Assembly: GCA_964423545.1 (NCBI GenBank)
Contig: CAYRFV010000047.1
Coordinates: 1-25,066, forward strand
Direction of reading: 5' to 3'
Origin: JALOOE01 sp964423545
GTDB lineage: Bacteria > Chloroflexota > Anaerolineae > CG2-30-64-16
Length of the DNA: 25,066 bases
The stretch's first letter is position 1. Each line of letters starts with the position of its first letter. Of this stretch, positions 14,199-21,993 are shown piece by piece. The translations under genes and the position numbers were made by a program. A model generated the notes under the pieces. It was not told where the DNA came from. It searched no databases and worked only from the letters and a program-made list of their open reading frames with translations.

Positions 14199-16541
14199 TT
14201 ATGCCCACGCCCGGCGCAGGAGCGCCTCGCCGCGGGTCGTCCGCCGCTCGGCCGGCGCGCCGGTCGGGATGCCGCCCACCCGCGCTTGCACGCCATAGCG
14301 CGCGTCCGGACGGACCGTCGGCAGATCGAGGCGCACGTCGTTCCATGCCTCATAGCGCCCGATGTGCGGCGGGGGCGGGTTGTCGCCGTAACCATAGGCC
14401 TTCGGCTCAACCCGAGCCACCTCGCGCTCGCCGGCCGCGTCCGCCTCCCGCAGGGAGACCGAGCAGATGTCCAGCCCGCACGCGCCGCCCTGAAAGCGGA
14501 ACATCACCCGGTAAGGGCCGGGGCCGGCCAACAGCTCGGTGACGTCGAACTGCAGCAGAGCGTCATCGGCCGGGAAATCCGCGGCCGTCCAGCCACCGAT
14601 CAGCCGGTCGCGATACTCGGGCCGTGGGTCGGCGATGCCCAGGGCGGCAGCGACGCGATACGCCTCGGTAACGACCTGCGCGAAGACCGACATCGTCTCC
14701 TCGAGGCGATGAGGCGGCTTCGCGGGGGTCTCAGGATAGACGAGGCAGCTCCACAACCACAACCCACGCACCACCGCTTCGGCCGCGGCGTCCAGCGCGG
14801 CGAGCGCCGGCGCCAGGGCCGGGGACGGCGGCCAGGCGGGGGGCGCGGTGGAAGGCAGGCGCACTGCGCCGGAGACGGCCTGCAGCGCCTCAAGGAACAG
14901 GTAGGAGTGAAGCACGACGTGCGACTCGGCCACGCAGGCCGGCGCATCCAGCGTCTCCGCCAGGGCCAGCGCGCTGCGGGCGGCCGCGAGGTTGGCCGCA
15001 AGGCGTTCGGCGGATGGAATCTCAGCCAGCAATCCCTCTCCGAACACCATTTCGGTTGAGCCGTCAAGGATGCCGGTCGCGGGATCCCAGAACAGCCGCA
15101 TCGGGAAGCGCGATCCGGCGAGATCCCAGCCCAACGGGCCGATCAGCCCGGCCCAGCGCGCAAAGCCCTCGGCATCGCGCATGCCGCAGCGTAGGGCCCA
15201 GGCACGCGCGAACGCGTGCTCGTCGCGGCCTGCCGCGTTCCATCCCCATTCGGCCACCCCCGCCACATTGAAATCCCAGAAGCGATTCGACGGGGTGGCG
15301 TATCCCGTCACGCTGCGCAGCCCCTTCCGCACGAACTCCTGCATGCGCGCCCGGATGAAGTGCGGGCCGGTGAAGGGGAAGACGGTGCGCCACGAGTTGT
15401 CGAGCTGCGGATAGACCCCGAGCCGGCCGCCGCGTGCGATGAAAGCCTCCAGCAGGGGATAGATCATCGGCCGGTGCGACGAGTCATAGGTATGCGTGCC
15501 GGAATAGTAGGTCGCGGCCAGGTCGGACGGCAGCTCGGCCAGCACCTGGTCGTTGACGGGATAGCTGCCCTGCGTCAGCAGGATGCGCAGGCCGAAGCCC
15601 GGATGCTGCGCCTTGACCAGCCGGTACGCGGCCGCCAGCAGCCGCGCCTCCAGCACATAGGTGTTCTGCCCCTGACAGCCGGCGCAGAAACAGGAGACGC
15701 CCTCTTCCGTCAGCCAAATGTTGAGCTCGCTCGCGCCCAACGTTGCGATGATCTCACCCATCAGTTCGGCCAAGAACTCGGCCGCCGCCGGATTCGAGAA
15801 ACAGATCGAGGGCTTGTAGTCGGGAGGCAGCGGTTGGGCCGGGTCCGGCGTGCCCATCAGCTCGGGACGCCACTGGAACAGGTTGGTCGTCTTGCCCAGG
15901 TCGCCCAGGTGCGGCACATAGGGCAGCGCCTTGACGCCGGCTCGCCGCGCCGCGTCGTCAATGGCCGGCGTGATGCGGGTCAGGCGCAGCTGGCCGTGCT
16001 CGTCGAACCCCGGCAGGACCCCGACCTCAACCAGGTTCAGCTTGAGCGGCGCGGTGCGGTCGAGATCCCACGCCGCGTTGCCGCCCCATTCCCCGCGCTC
16101 CTCCAGGTCGGGCCAATCGAGGATGGTCGCCAGTGGGATTTCGACTTGCTTCGGCGCATCGCCTTCACCCGGCGCGACCCGGATAAGTTGCGCCAGGGTG
16201 CGTGCGGCATAGAGGACGCCGACGGCGGTCGCCCCGACCAGCTCCAGACCATCGTCCACAGACCGGATGCGATATGCCTGGCCCGCGTTGGGCAAGGCCA
16301 GCAGCTCAGGGTCGGTTGGGTGGATGATGAGGCGGAGGGAGAAGGTTGAGGATGAGGTTGAGCCGGGGATGGCGTCACGCAAGACCTGGACGGCGGTGCG
16401 GACGGCCGGATCGCCCAATGGCGCGCTGATCGTCACCTGATCGGCTGGCAGCCAGCGCGTGCCGGTGATTTGCGCTTGCTTGGGGAGCGGGATGATGCGC
16501 TCAAGAAAATGCTGTTCTATCTGGGTGTAGGTTGAGGTCAC
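14199..16541 (-). CDS. GH20-like glycoside hydrolase (hexosaminidase-type N-domain plus barrel)
   Basis: The gene begins at a GTG (16541) with GGGAG eight bases before it and encodes 780 residues. Residues about 20-135 look like the zincin-like second domain found before hexosaminidase and alpha-glucuronidase barrels, ending in QAYRIRSVDDGLELVGATAV, then GVLYAARTLAQLI. The middle 140-480 is barrel-like, with a candidate catalytic pair in NIWLTEEGVSCFCAGC (Glu279, Glu280) followed by Cys284, Cys286 and Cys289. The usual GH20 Asp-Glu dyad (HxGGDE) is absent, so the family is distant and perhaps close to DUF4838-type enzymes. The C-terminal region 600-780 contains helices and a beta-sandwich. 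No signal peptide is visible. It stands alone between two toxin-antitoxin patches, in the same direction as the sugar genes. Glycosidase activity is likely; substrate unknown. Confidence 0.8.
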   Translation of the reverse strand: MTSTYTQIEQHFLERIIPLPKQAQITGTRWLPADQVTISAPLGDPAVRTAVQVLRDAIPGSTSSSTFSLRLIIHPTDPELLALPNAGQAYRIRSVDDGLELVGATAVGVLYAARTLAQLIRVAPGEGDAPKQVEIPLATILDWPDLEERGEWGGNAAWDLDRTAPLKLNLVEVGVLPGFDEHGQLRLTRITPAIDDAARRAGVKALPYVPHLGDLGKTTNLFQWRPELMGTPDPAQPLPPDYKPSICFSNPAAAEFLAELMGEIIATLGASELNIWLTEEGVSCFCAGCQGQNTYVLEARLLAAAYRLVKAQHPGFGLRILLTQGSYPVNDQVLAELPSDLAATYYSGTHTYDSSHRPMIYPLLEAFIARGGRLGVYPQLDNSWRTVFPFTGPHFIRARMQEFVRKGLRSVTGYATPSNRFWDFNVAGVAEWGWNAAGRDEHAFARAWALRCGMRDAEGFARWAGLIGPLGWDLAGSRFPMRLFWDPATGILDGSTEMVFGEGLLAEIPSAERLAANLAAARSALALAETLDAPACVAESHVVLHSYLFLEALQAVSGAVRLPSTAPPAWPPSPALAPALAALDAAAEAVVRGLWLWSCLVYPETPAKPPHRLEETMSVFAQVVTEAYRVAAALGIADPRPEYRDRLIGGWTAADFPADDALLQFDVTELLAGPGPYRVMFRFQGGACGLDICSVSLREADAAGEREVARVEPKAYGYGDNPPPPHIGRYEAWNDVRLDLPTVRPDARYGVQARVGGIPTGAPAERRTTRGEALLRRAWA

Positions 16542-16552
16542 GACTAATGCTC

Positions 16553-16890
16553 CCGTGGATTCGCAGAGCCTCTGACCGCTGTAAGTATGGCGATGAAACC
16601 CTGCGCTGGCTTGCGCTCGTCTTCAGTATGCTGCGATACGCGCCACAGCGCCTGCGGTCGTTGATTGCCGGTGGGTTCAGCCCCTATGTTCCATCCCATG
16701 CCTGATTTATGCTGGAGATGCTGACGCGCATCATGCGCGTGCCCGGCAAGCAAGTCAAGAACTCCCCAACGCGACGTTTTTATCCATTCCCGGTCTCGAT
16801 CACGTTCAGGTCATGCTGGCGGCCGATCTGATCCTTCCCCACGCCTTGAGTTTCCTTGCTGGGGTGTCCCAAGAACCGAAAGCTGCCGAG
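16553..16890 (+). pseudogene. Decayed alpha/beta-hydrolase gene fragment
   Basis: Two plus-strand frames hold pieces of an alpha/beta-hydrolase. In one, from about 16592, VFSMLRYAPQRLRSLIAGGF then SPY resembles the stretch after the nucleophile elbow (normally GYSMGG then APERLRSLI). After a frameshift near 16695, the other frame reads CSIPCLIYAGDADAHHARAR, QASQELPNATFLSIPGLDHV and ADLILPHALSFLAG, the typical acid strand, catalytic His (GLDHVQ) and last helix. The cap region and the GxSxG serine are missing and there is no start codon or SD. It is a remnant lying directly before the MazEF-type promoter, in lower-GC DNA, probably brought along with that pair. The boundaries are approximate. 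Confidence 0.65.
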
Positions 16891-16896
16891 TCTGCC

Positions 16897-16925
16897 TTGA
16901 CCTATGCTCATGAGTCCCGTATAAT
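16897..16925 (+). promoter_or_regulatory. Near-consensus sigma-70 promoter of the MazEF-type pair
   Basis: TTGACC at 16897-16902 and a perfect TATAAT at 16920-16925 are separated by exactly 17 bases. This is the best promoter in the window. The start of transcription should be near 16932, giving a short leader before the SD TGGAGG (16946-16951) and ATG 16958. Confidence 0.85.
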
Positions 16926-16957
16926 GCGACCCAGAAATAGGGGCCTGGAGGCGAACC

Positions 16958-17191
16958 ATGTTGCAGACCAAGATTAGCCTGGAAGAGAGGCAGATCGCTT
17001 TTCTCAGCAGTCATCAGCAGTTCGGCTTTCGGGATCGCAGCGCGCTGGTGCGCGCGGCTTTGGATCGTATGCAAGCCGAAATGGAGCGACAATGCCTTGA
17101 AGCCTCGGCAGCTCTCTACGCTGAGGCGTACGGCGCAGATCCGGATCTTCGCCAGCTCACCGAGGATGCCCTGACGGGGTGGCCGGAATGA
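16958..17191 (+). CDS. Ribbon-helix-helix-like antitoxin
   Basis: The 77-residue product begins LQTKISLEERQIAFLSSHQQ, followed by FRDRSALVRAALDRM, the pattern of a ribbon-helix-helix DNA-binding domain (short beta strand, two helices) with the C-terminal half as a probable toxin-binding tail. It is followed by a MazF-type toxin with a four-base ATGA overlap at 17188-17191, the standard antitoxin-first layout. A clear SD and a strong promoter stand in front; such antitoxins usually bind that promoter and repress their own operon. Class is inferred from the pattern and gene order; it is not a MazE of the AbrB fold. Confidence 0.85.
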   Translation: MLQTKISLEERQIAFLSSHQQFGFRDRSALVRAALDRMQAEMERQCLEASAALYAEAYGADPDLRQLTEDALTGWPE

Positions 17192-17541
17192 CCATTTTGA
17201 AGCGTGGGATGGTTGTTGATATCAACCTCGATCCCACAATGGGATCAGAAACCGGGAAGACGCGGCCCTGCGTGATTGTTACGAATGACGTTTACAACGC
17301 GCGAGTGCCTGTCATCCAGGTCGTTCCGCTGACAGCCTGGAGTGAGAAGAAAGCCAGCATTTTGACCAATGTTGAGGTTGCGCCGACTCCAGAGAATGGG
17401 CTTGACAAGCTCTCTTTGGCCGATTGTCTGCAAACGCGGCCTGTGGACTATGGCTCTCGTCTGGTCCGCACGCGCGGGGAGGTCTCACTCGATGTGATGC
17501 GACTGATCGATCGGGCGCTGAGAATCGTATTCTCCCTCTGA
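17188..17541 (+). CDS. MazF/PemK-family toxin (endoribonuclease)
   Basis: I start at ATG 17188, overlapping the antitoxin stop, rather than at GTG 17179. The 117-residue protein has the PemK/MazF hallmarks: LKRGMVVDINLDPTMGSETG then KTRPCVIVTND near the N-terminus, the VIQVVPLTAW strand and the LADCLQTRPVD stretch. Proteins of this family cleave mRNA at short sequence motifs and halt growth when free of antitoxin. The gene ends convergently over the last codons of the AGE gene; the final 57 bases are shared in antisense. Its base composition is lower in GC than the adjoining sugar genes, in keeping with transfer. Confidence 0.93.
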   Translation: MTILKRGMVVDINLDPTMGSETGKTRPCVIVTNDVYNARVPVIQVVPLTAWSEKKASILTNVEVAPTPENGLDKLSLADCLQTRPVDYGSRLVRTRGEVSLDVMRLIDRALRIVFSL

Positions 17542-18843
17542 TCCGACGCCGAGGCTCGCCGTCAACAGGTCAATGATCATCGCCACGTTGCGGATGATGT
17601 GAAACGGGTCCTTCACCGGAAGCGCGACCACCCGCTGCTCCGGCCGGCCCTGCCGGTCGCGAATCTGGATCCACTCCCCGATCTCACGATCAGGGTTCGG
17701 GAAGGTGCGGAAGGTGTAGTCGAACACCCGGCGATAGCACGCGAGGAGCGCCTCATCGCCCGTGAGGCGCCAGGCCAGCAGCGTGGCATAGAGCGCCTCG
17801 GAGTGCACCCACCAGAGCTTGCTGCTCCAGTCGGCCAGCACCTTTTGCGCCATCCGTTCCCCCTCCAGTCCGGCCAGGCTGCCGGCCGGCGGGCCGCCGT
17901 CCTGGTCCGCGAAGAGCAGGAGCCCGCCGTATGCCTCATCCCAGCCCACCTCGAAGGCGCGCTTGACGGCGCGGACCGCGAGGGCGAGGGTCGGATCGGC
18001 CGCGGACCGCATCTCACGCGGGCTCACCGCACCGGCCGCGGCCACCTGGTGCATGATGAACCACATGTCTTCGAGCGTGTGCCCGGGGTTGACGTAGCGC
18101 GCCAGCACGCTGCCGGCCGCGCTGCCGATCATCTCGTGCACCACGCCGTCCGGCCTGATGAAGTGCACCGTGATCTCGTTCAGGCACTGCTCGGCGATGC
18201 CGCCGGCCTCCCGGGCGGCTTCCACCCTCCCGAACGCCTTCAGAGCTGCCGCCATCTCCTGGGAGGTGTTCAGCAGGATCATCGGGATGCCGTGCACCCG
18301 GTAGCCGGACGGGATCGGATACGGCTCGGTGAAGAAGCTGCCCGACCGGATGCGCGCGTTGACCGAGCGATAGAGGCGGTGGGCGAACGCCAGCGCCTCG
18401 CGATCGCCGCTGGTCGACGCATAGCGCGCCAGGCCCAGGATGACGAAACAGTCGGCGTAGATGCTGCTGTCGAGCGGCATGCCCTCGGCCTGGGGCTTGG
18501 GTGCGCCTTCCTGCGTCATCAGGAACGCGCACCGGTCGCCGGGCAGCAGGCAGTGTCGCATCAGGAAATCGGCGCCGGAGCGGGCCAGCGCTCCGAATCG
18601 CGCGCGCTCGGCGGGCGAAAAGATGCTCATGCCTGCCAGCTTAGCCCACACCCACACCATGCGCCCCTGCGACCAGGTGAACTTGTCGCGGCTCAGCAGC
18701 GTCCGCCCCTCGTTGTCGAAGCAGGTGAAGTAGCCGCCGTGGTCCGCATCGATCGAGCGCCTGAGCCAAAACGGCAGCAGGGTCGAGCTGAGATGATCCA
18801 CGTAGAAGGTGCTCTCGGTGACTGGATCGAATGCTGGACGCAT
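17485..18843 (-). CDS. AGE family epimerase/isomerase (N-acylglucosamine 2-epimerase type)
   Basis: The 452-residue protein has the (alpha/alpha)6-barrel signature of N-acylglucosamine 2-epimerase and related mannose/cellobiose epimerases. Landmarks are SQGRMVWVWAKL (58-69), YRVHGIPMILLN (His184), NPGHTLEDMWF (His255), KLWWVHSEALY (His347) and DPFHIIRNVAM (His415); the His pair in the last blocks is catalytic in the family. An SD whose first bases are the stop codon of the preceding gene (TGAGGAG) lies seven bases before ATG 18843. The enzyme should interconvert C2 epimers or aldose/ketose forms in the cytoplasm; which sugar is unknown. The last 19 residues run antisense into the toxin gene, so the protein is longer than the common 390-420 and its tail is probably not native. 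It follows the DegT-type gene in one operon. Confidence 0.92.
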   Translation of the reverse strand: MRPAFDPVTESTFYVDHLSSTLLPFWLRRSIDADHGGYFTCFDNEGRTLLSRDKFTWSQGRMVWVWAKLAGMSIFSPAERARFGALARSGADFLMRHCLLPGDRCAFLMTQEGAPKPQAEGMPLDSSIYADCFVILGLARYASTSGDREALAFAHRLYRSVNARIRSGSFFTEPYPIPSGYRVHGIPMILLNTSQEMAAALKAFGRVEAAREAGGIAEQCLNEITVHFIRPDGVVHEMIGSAAGSVLARYVNPGHTLEDMWFIMHQVAAAGAVSPREMRSAADPTLALAVRAVKRAFEVGWDEAYGGLLLFADQDGGPPAGSLAGLEGERMAQKVLADWSSKLWWVHSEALYATLLAWRLTGDEALLACYRRVFDYTFRTFPNPDREIGEWIQIRDRQGRPEQRVVALPVKDPFHIIRNVAMIIDLLTASLGVGSEGEYDSQRPIDQSHHIE

Positions 18844-18853
18844 GCGAGACTCC

Positions 18854-20188
18854 TCAGACGCGCGGCCGGCGGCTCAATCCCCACTCGCCGCCCTCTCCAG
18901 CGTTGCCGGGATCGCCGGGCAGCAGCTCCTCGTAGTGCGCCACCACCTTGCGGAACGCGTCGGCGACCTCCTCGATGGCGGCCGTCCGGCAGCGCTTGAA
19001 CCACGGTGCAAAGAAGGTGCGCTCCTGAATCCCTTCGGCGACCGGCAGACTGCCCGGCGGCTGGCGAATGTCCACCCCCGCGGGCAGGTTCGCGATGCGG
19101 GTGGGCCGGCCCTGGCCGTAGACGTCCACGGTGTTGAAGAGCGGATGCAGATGCAGCGCCCGGTTGCAGCCGGGGCCGCACGGCACGCCCTCGGCCGCCA
19201 GCGCCTGGCAGAACCGCCGCACCGACAGGCCCCCCAGCTCCTCCGGTCGATAGAGGCCGGTGGCCGCGTACCAGCCGCCCATCGTCAGGCCGGAGTCGCG
19301 CGGCGGGCGATGCGCTCGCACGCCCGGCGTCCCCTCCAGCATGTCCCAGAAGCAGTTCATCGCCTGGTCGATCTCCTCCATCTGCGCTGCGTAGTTGCGC
19401 AGCTGCACGCGCGCCATGGCCGAGGTCAGCTGGTGCATGCGATACTTATAGCCGCCCCAGGGCAGCCCCGCACCCGCGACCAGATCGTCGAGCGTGAGCC
19501 GGCCGGCGCGCTCGTAGTGGCCGAAGACCATCGCGCGCTCGTAGATGCGCCGGTCGTCCGTCAGCAGCACGCCCCCTTCTCCTGCAGCCAGCGACTTGCC
19601 GCTCATGATCGACGCGGCCGACACGTCGCCGATGGTTCCGACCAGCCGGCCCCGGTAGCGCGCGCCGTGCGCGTGGGACACGTCCTCGATCACCGCGAGC
19701 CCGCGACGCCGCGCGATCTCCAGGATGCGATCCATGTCGGCCGGATAGCCGGTGTAGTGCACGACCAGGATCGCCTTGGTGCGCTCGCTGACGCGATGCT
19801 CGATGTCGTTCGGGTCGATGCACAACGTGTCGGGATCGATGTCGGCGAAGACGACCGTGCCTCCCAGCGAATAGACCGGCGCGCAGGAGGCCCAATAGGT
19901 GATGCTGGGGCAGATGATCTCGTCGCCGTGGCCGATGCCCAGGCCGAACATCGCGGCGTGCAACGCCGCGGTGCCGTTGTTGTGCGCCAGGGCGAAGCGC
20001 ATCCCGTGCCACGCCGCAACCTCCTCCTCGAACTGCAGCGTCACGTCGATGCCCGACATAGCGCCGGCCCGCAGCACCGCCAGCACCGCCTCCTCGATCT
20101 CCGGCGTAATGATCGGCCAGCGAAACAGGTCGCCGGCATCGCTCTGGACCGCCTTGGGGCCGCCCAGAAGGGCAAGCTCGCTCGTCAT
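18854..20188 (-). CDS. DegT/DnrJ/EryC1/StrS family PLP aminotransferase
   Basis: The 444-residue protein shows the full set of family marks: the cofactor loop ALAHNNGTAALHAAMFGLGI (67-86), the PSITYWAS segment that replaces the usual TFIAT loop, DIDPDTLCIDP, VIEDVSHAHGA with the PLP-ring Asp169, and IMSGKSLAAGEGG with the Schiff-base Lys198. The C-terminal half carries the substrate-binding segments. An SD (GGGAGG) is five bases before ATG 20188. Such enzymes transaminate keto-sugars or keto-cyclitols, making amino sugars or aminocyclitols. In several pathways the keto substrate is made by a Gfo/Idh/MocA dehydrogenase, and one lies two genes upstream here. It may work in either direction, so biosynthesis or breakdown of an amino sugar are both possible. 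Confidence 0.93.
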   Translation of the reverse strand: MTSELALLGGPKAVQSDAGDLFRWPIITPEIEEAVLAVLRAGAMSGIDVTLQFEEEVAAWHGMRFALAHNNGTAALHAAMFGLGIGHGDEIICPSITYWASCAPVYSLGGTVVFADIDPDTLCIDPNDIEHRVSERTKAILVVHYTGYPADMDRILEIARRRGLAVIEDVSHAHGARYRGRLVGTIGDVSAASIMSGKSLAAGEGGVLLTDDRRIYERAMVFGHYERAGRLTLDDLVAGAGLPWGGYKYRMHQLTSAMARVQLRNYAAQMEEIDQAMNCFWDMLEGTPGVRAHRPPRDSGLTMGGWYAATGLYRPEELGGLSVRRFCQALAAEGVPCGPGCNRALHLHPLFNTVDVYGQGRPTRIANLPAGVDIRQPPGSLPVAEGIQERTFFAPWFKRCRTAAIEEVADAFRKVVAHYEELLPGDPGNAGEGGEWGLSRRPRV

Positions 20189-20210
20189 CTGATCCTCCCG
20201 CAGGGACGCA

Positions 20211-21920
20211 CTAGGCCAGGTAGCTGATGCCCGGCCGCACCATATCCGCCAGCGCCAGGCCTGCGAAGCCGGTCGCCGCCACGGCGCAGCCGGTCCACGA
20301 CATCAGGCTGTGGCCGCCCCAGGGCAGCTCCGGATCGTTCTCCATCACCCCGATCTGGCGCGCATGGGCCGGGGTGCAGAGGAAACGCCGTGCGACTTCG
20401 TACACCTGCTCGACCTTCGCGAGCTCCGCCGCCGGAAGGCCGAACCGGGGTGCGGTGCGCAGGAAGTAGGCCAGGAAGAGCGGGGTGGCCGCGCTCTTGG
20501 AGTTGTTCCAGGTGTCCTGGAGCGGCCACCAGGCCGCGGCGTCCCAGGTCGCGATCAGCCCCTGGCTGCCGAGCAGATAGCGCCGCAGCGCTTCAAAGAC
20601 GCGGCGCTGCACCGTCTCGCTGCGGCTCACGGAGGCGACCCCGGCGATGGCGTCCAGGATGTAGAACTGCTCGCCGATATCGCGCACCCGCATATAGAAA
20701 GGCGAGCCCGGATAATGCCCGTCGAACGGCCAGATGTAGGGCCGGCCATCCTCGTGCCAGTCGCGCACCAGGAACTCCACCGCACGCTCCGCCACGTCGA
20801 TGTAGCCCGGTTCGCCCGTGGCTGCCGCGTAGAAGGCAAAGGAAAGCGCGGTCGTCCCGGTGGCGATGCTGTAGATCCATTGCGCGTGATGCCCGGCAAG
20901 CCAGCCGTTGGTGAAGCCGCCGTTCGGCTGCTGGAACGGCCGCGCCCATTGATCCAGATACCGCCGCACGGCCGCTCGGTAGCGCGCCTGCCGCTCTCCG
21001 GCGACATGGCGGATGGCGAACGCCAGCGCCGAGACGGTGCTGCCGATGTCGGCCAGGTTCATCCATGTCTTGGCCCGGATCGCGTCCAGCTCGGCCGCGG
21101 GCAGCTTCGCCAGTTCGCCGCGGCCCTGGTGCGACTGCGGGAAGCCGCCCTCCGGCATCTGATCGAGGACAAAGAGGTCGAGCACCTCCTGCGCGGCGAT
21201 CCGGTAGCGGTCGTCAGCGAAGATCTCGCTGCCGGCCAGCAGCGTGCGGATGGGATAGGCCGAGGTGTACCACCAACGGCGCTCCCCTTCCGGATCGCCC
21301 AGGAAGCCGTCGGCCCGGCGGTGCGCCATCAGCCAGTCGCATACTTCACGCAGGGCCGCGGCCGGGTCATCGCGGCCGGTCGCCAGCAGCTCGGCGGCCG
21401 CGGGCAGCATGTCGCTCGGCGCATCCTCGAAGAGCATCTGCAAGCCGGCGTCCTCCGGGCCGAGCACCTCGAGCGCGTTGAGCAGGAAGGTCCTGCCCGC
21501 GGCCGCCTTGAAGCGCAGCGCCAGCGCGCCGCCGGTGTGCGTCACCTCCACCTGTTCGGCCACGAGCTGGCCGCGCGGCACGACGATGCCGGCGAGGATC
21601 ACCCGCGGCTCGCCGGCGCCCCGCGGCGCGCGGCCATCGACGCTGGCGACGGCCAGGCTGAAGGGGCCGTGCTCCTCCAGCGAGTCAAAGCAGCTGAGGC
21701 GCAGGAGGTAGCTGCCTGCGGGCAGGCCGAGGCGCAGCTCGCCCTCCGGGGCCTGCACGAAGCTCAGCAGGAGCGGGTCTTCGTGGCCGGGCCGCCACAC
21801 CTCGGCCGGCTCATTGACCCACAGCACGCGCGGCGAGCAGTAGACCCGGCCCACGGTGAGCCAGCCGGGCTTGCCATAGACTTCGCAGTTGCCGAAGTCG
21901 AGACGAGCAATGGAACGCAT
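20211..21920 (-). CDS. Uncharacterised protein, beta-sandwich plus alpha/alpha-barrel-like domain
   Basis: I do not recognise this 569-residue protein as a named family. Residues 1-155 form a beta-rich domain with repeated short strands (GELRLGLPAGSYLLRLSCFD, SLAVASVDG, RTFLLNALEVLG) like a carbohydrate-binding or galactose-binding-type sandwich. Residues 185-565 are helical and have repeated aromatic-rich loops in the pattern of (alpha/alpha)6 toroids: GERRWWYTSAYPIRTLL, PNGGFTNGWLAGHHAQWIYS, GRPYIWPFDGHYPGSPFY and AAWWPLQDTWNNSKSA. Such toroids occur in glycoside hydrolases, polysaccharide lyases and epimerases. No signal peptide is visible. It stands between a Gfo/Idh dehydrogenase and a DegT-type aminotransferase in one operon, so a sugar-processing role is likely. 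A specific reaction cannot be given. Confidence 0.7.
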   Translation of the reverse strand: MRSIARLDFGNCEVYGKPGWLTVGRVYCSPRVLWVNEPAEVWRPGHEDPLLLSFVQAPEGELRLGLPAGSYLLRLSCFDSLEEHGPFSLAVASVDGRAPRGAGEPRVILAGIVVPRGQLVAEQVEVTHTGGALALRFKAAAGRTFLLNALEVLGPEDAGLQMLFEDAPSDMLPAAAELLATGRDDPAAALREVCDWLMAHRRADGFLGDPEGERRWWYTSAYPIRTLLAGSEIFADDRYRIAAQEVLDLFVLDQMPEGGFPQSHQGRGELAKLPAAELDAIRAKTWMNLADIGSTVSALAFAIRHVAGERQARYRAAVRRYLDQWARPFQQPNGGFTNGWLAGHHAQWIYSIATGTTALSFAFYAAATGEPGYIDVAERAVEFLVRDWHEDGRPYIWPFDGHYPGSPFYMRVRDIGEQFYILDAIAGVASVSRSETVQRRVFEALRRYLLGSQGLIATWDAAAWWPLQDTWNNSKSAATPLFLAYFLRTAPRFGLPAAELAKVEQVYEVARRFLCTPAHARQIGVMENDPELPWGGHSLMSWTGCAVAATGFAGLALADMVRPGISYLA

Positions 21921-21945
21921 GCGAGTATGACCTCGTGGTTGAGAT

Positions 21946-21966
21946 GCGGTGCGTTTGGCGCACCGC
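21946..21966 (-). other. Stem-loop between the Gfo/Idh and beta-sandwich/toroid genes
   Basis: GCGGTGCG (21946-21953) pairs perfectly with CGCACCGC (21959-21966) around a five-base loop. It lies in the 73-base gap on the minus-strand transcript. There is no U-run after it, so it is more likely an mRNA processing or stability hairpin than a terminator. Confidence 0.4.
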
Positions 21967-21993
21967 GGGACGCGCCGCCGCGCGGCCTGTGAT

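Noticed and set aside
17599..18999. Open plus frame of 466 codons opposite the AGE epimerase
   Set aside because: The epimerase motifs on the other strand are unambiguous; this frame has shadow-type Arg/His/Ala composition and no SD.
20310..21992. Open plus frame of 560 codons opposite the beta-sandwich/toroid gene
   Set aside because: The minus-strand gene has SD, operon spacing and aromatic repeats expected of a toroid; the plus frame has none and is Arg/Gln/Glu-rich.
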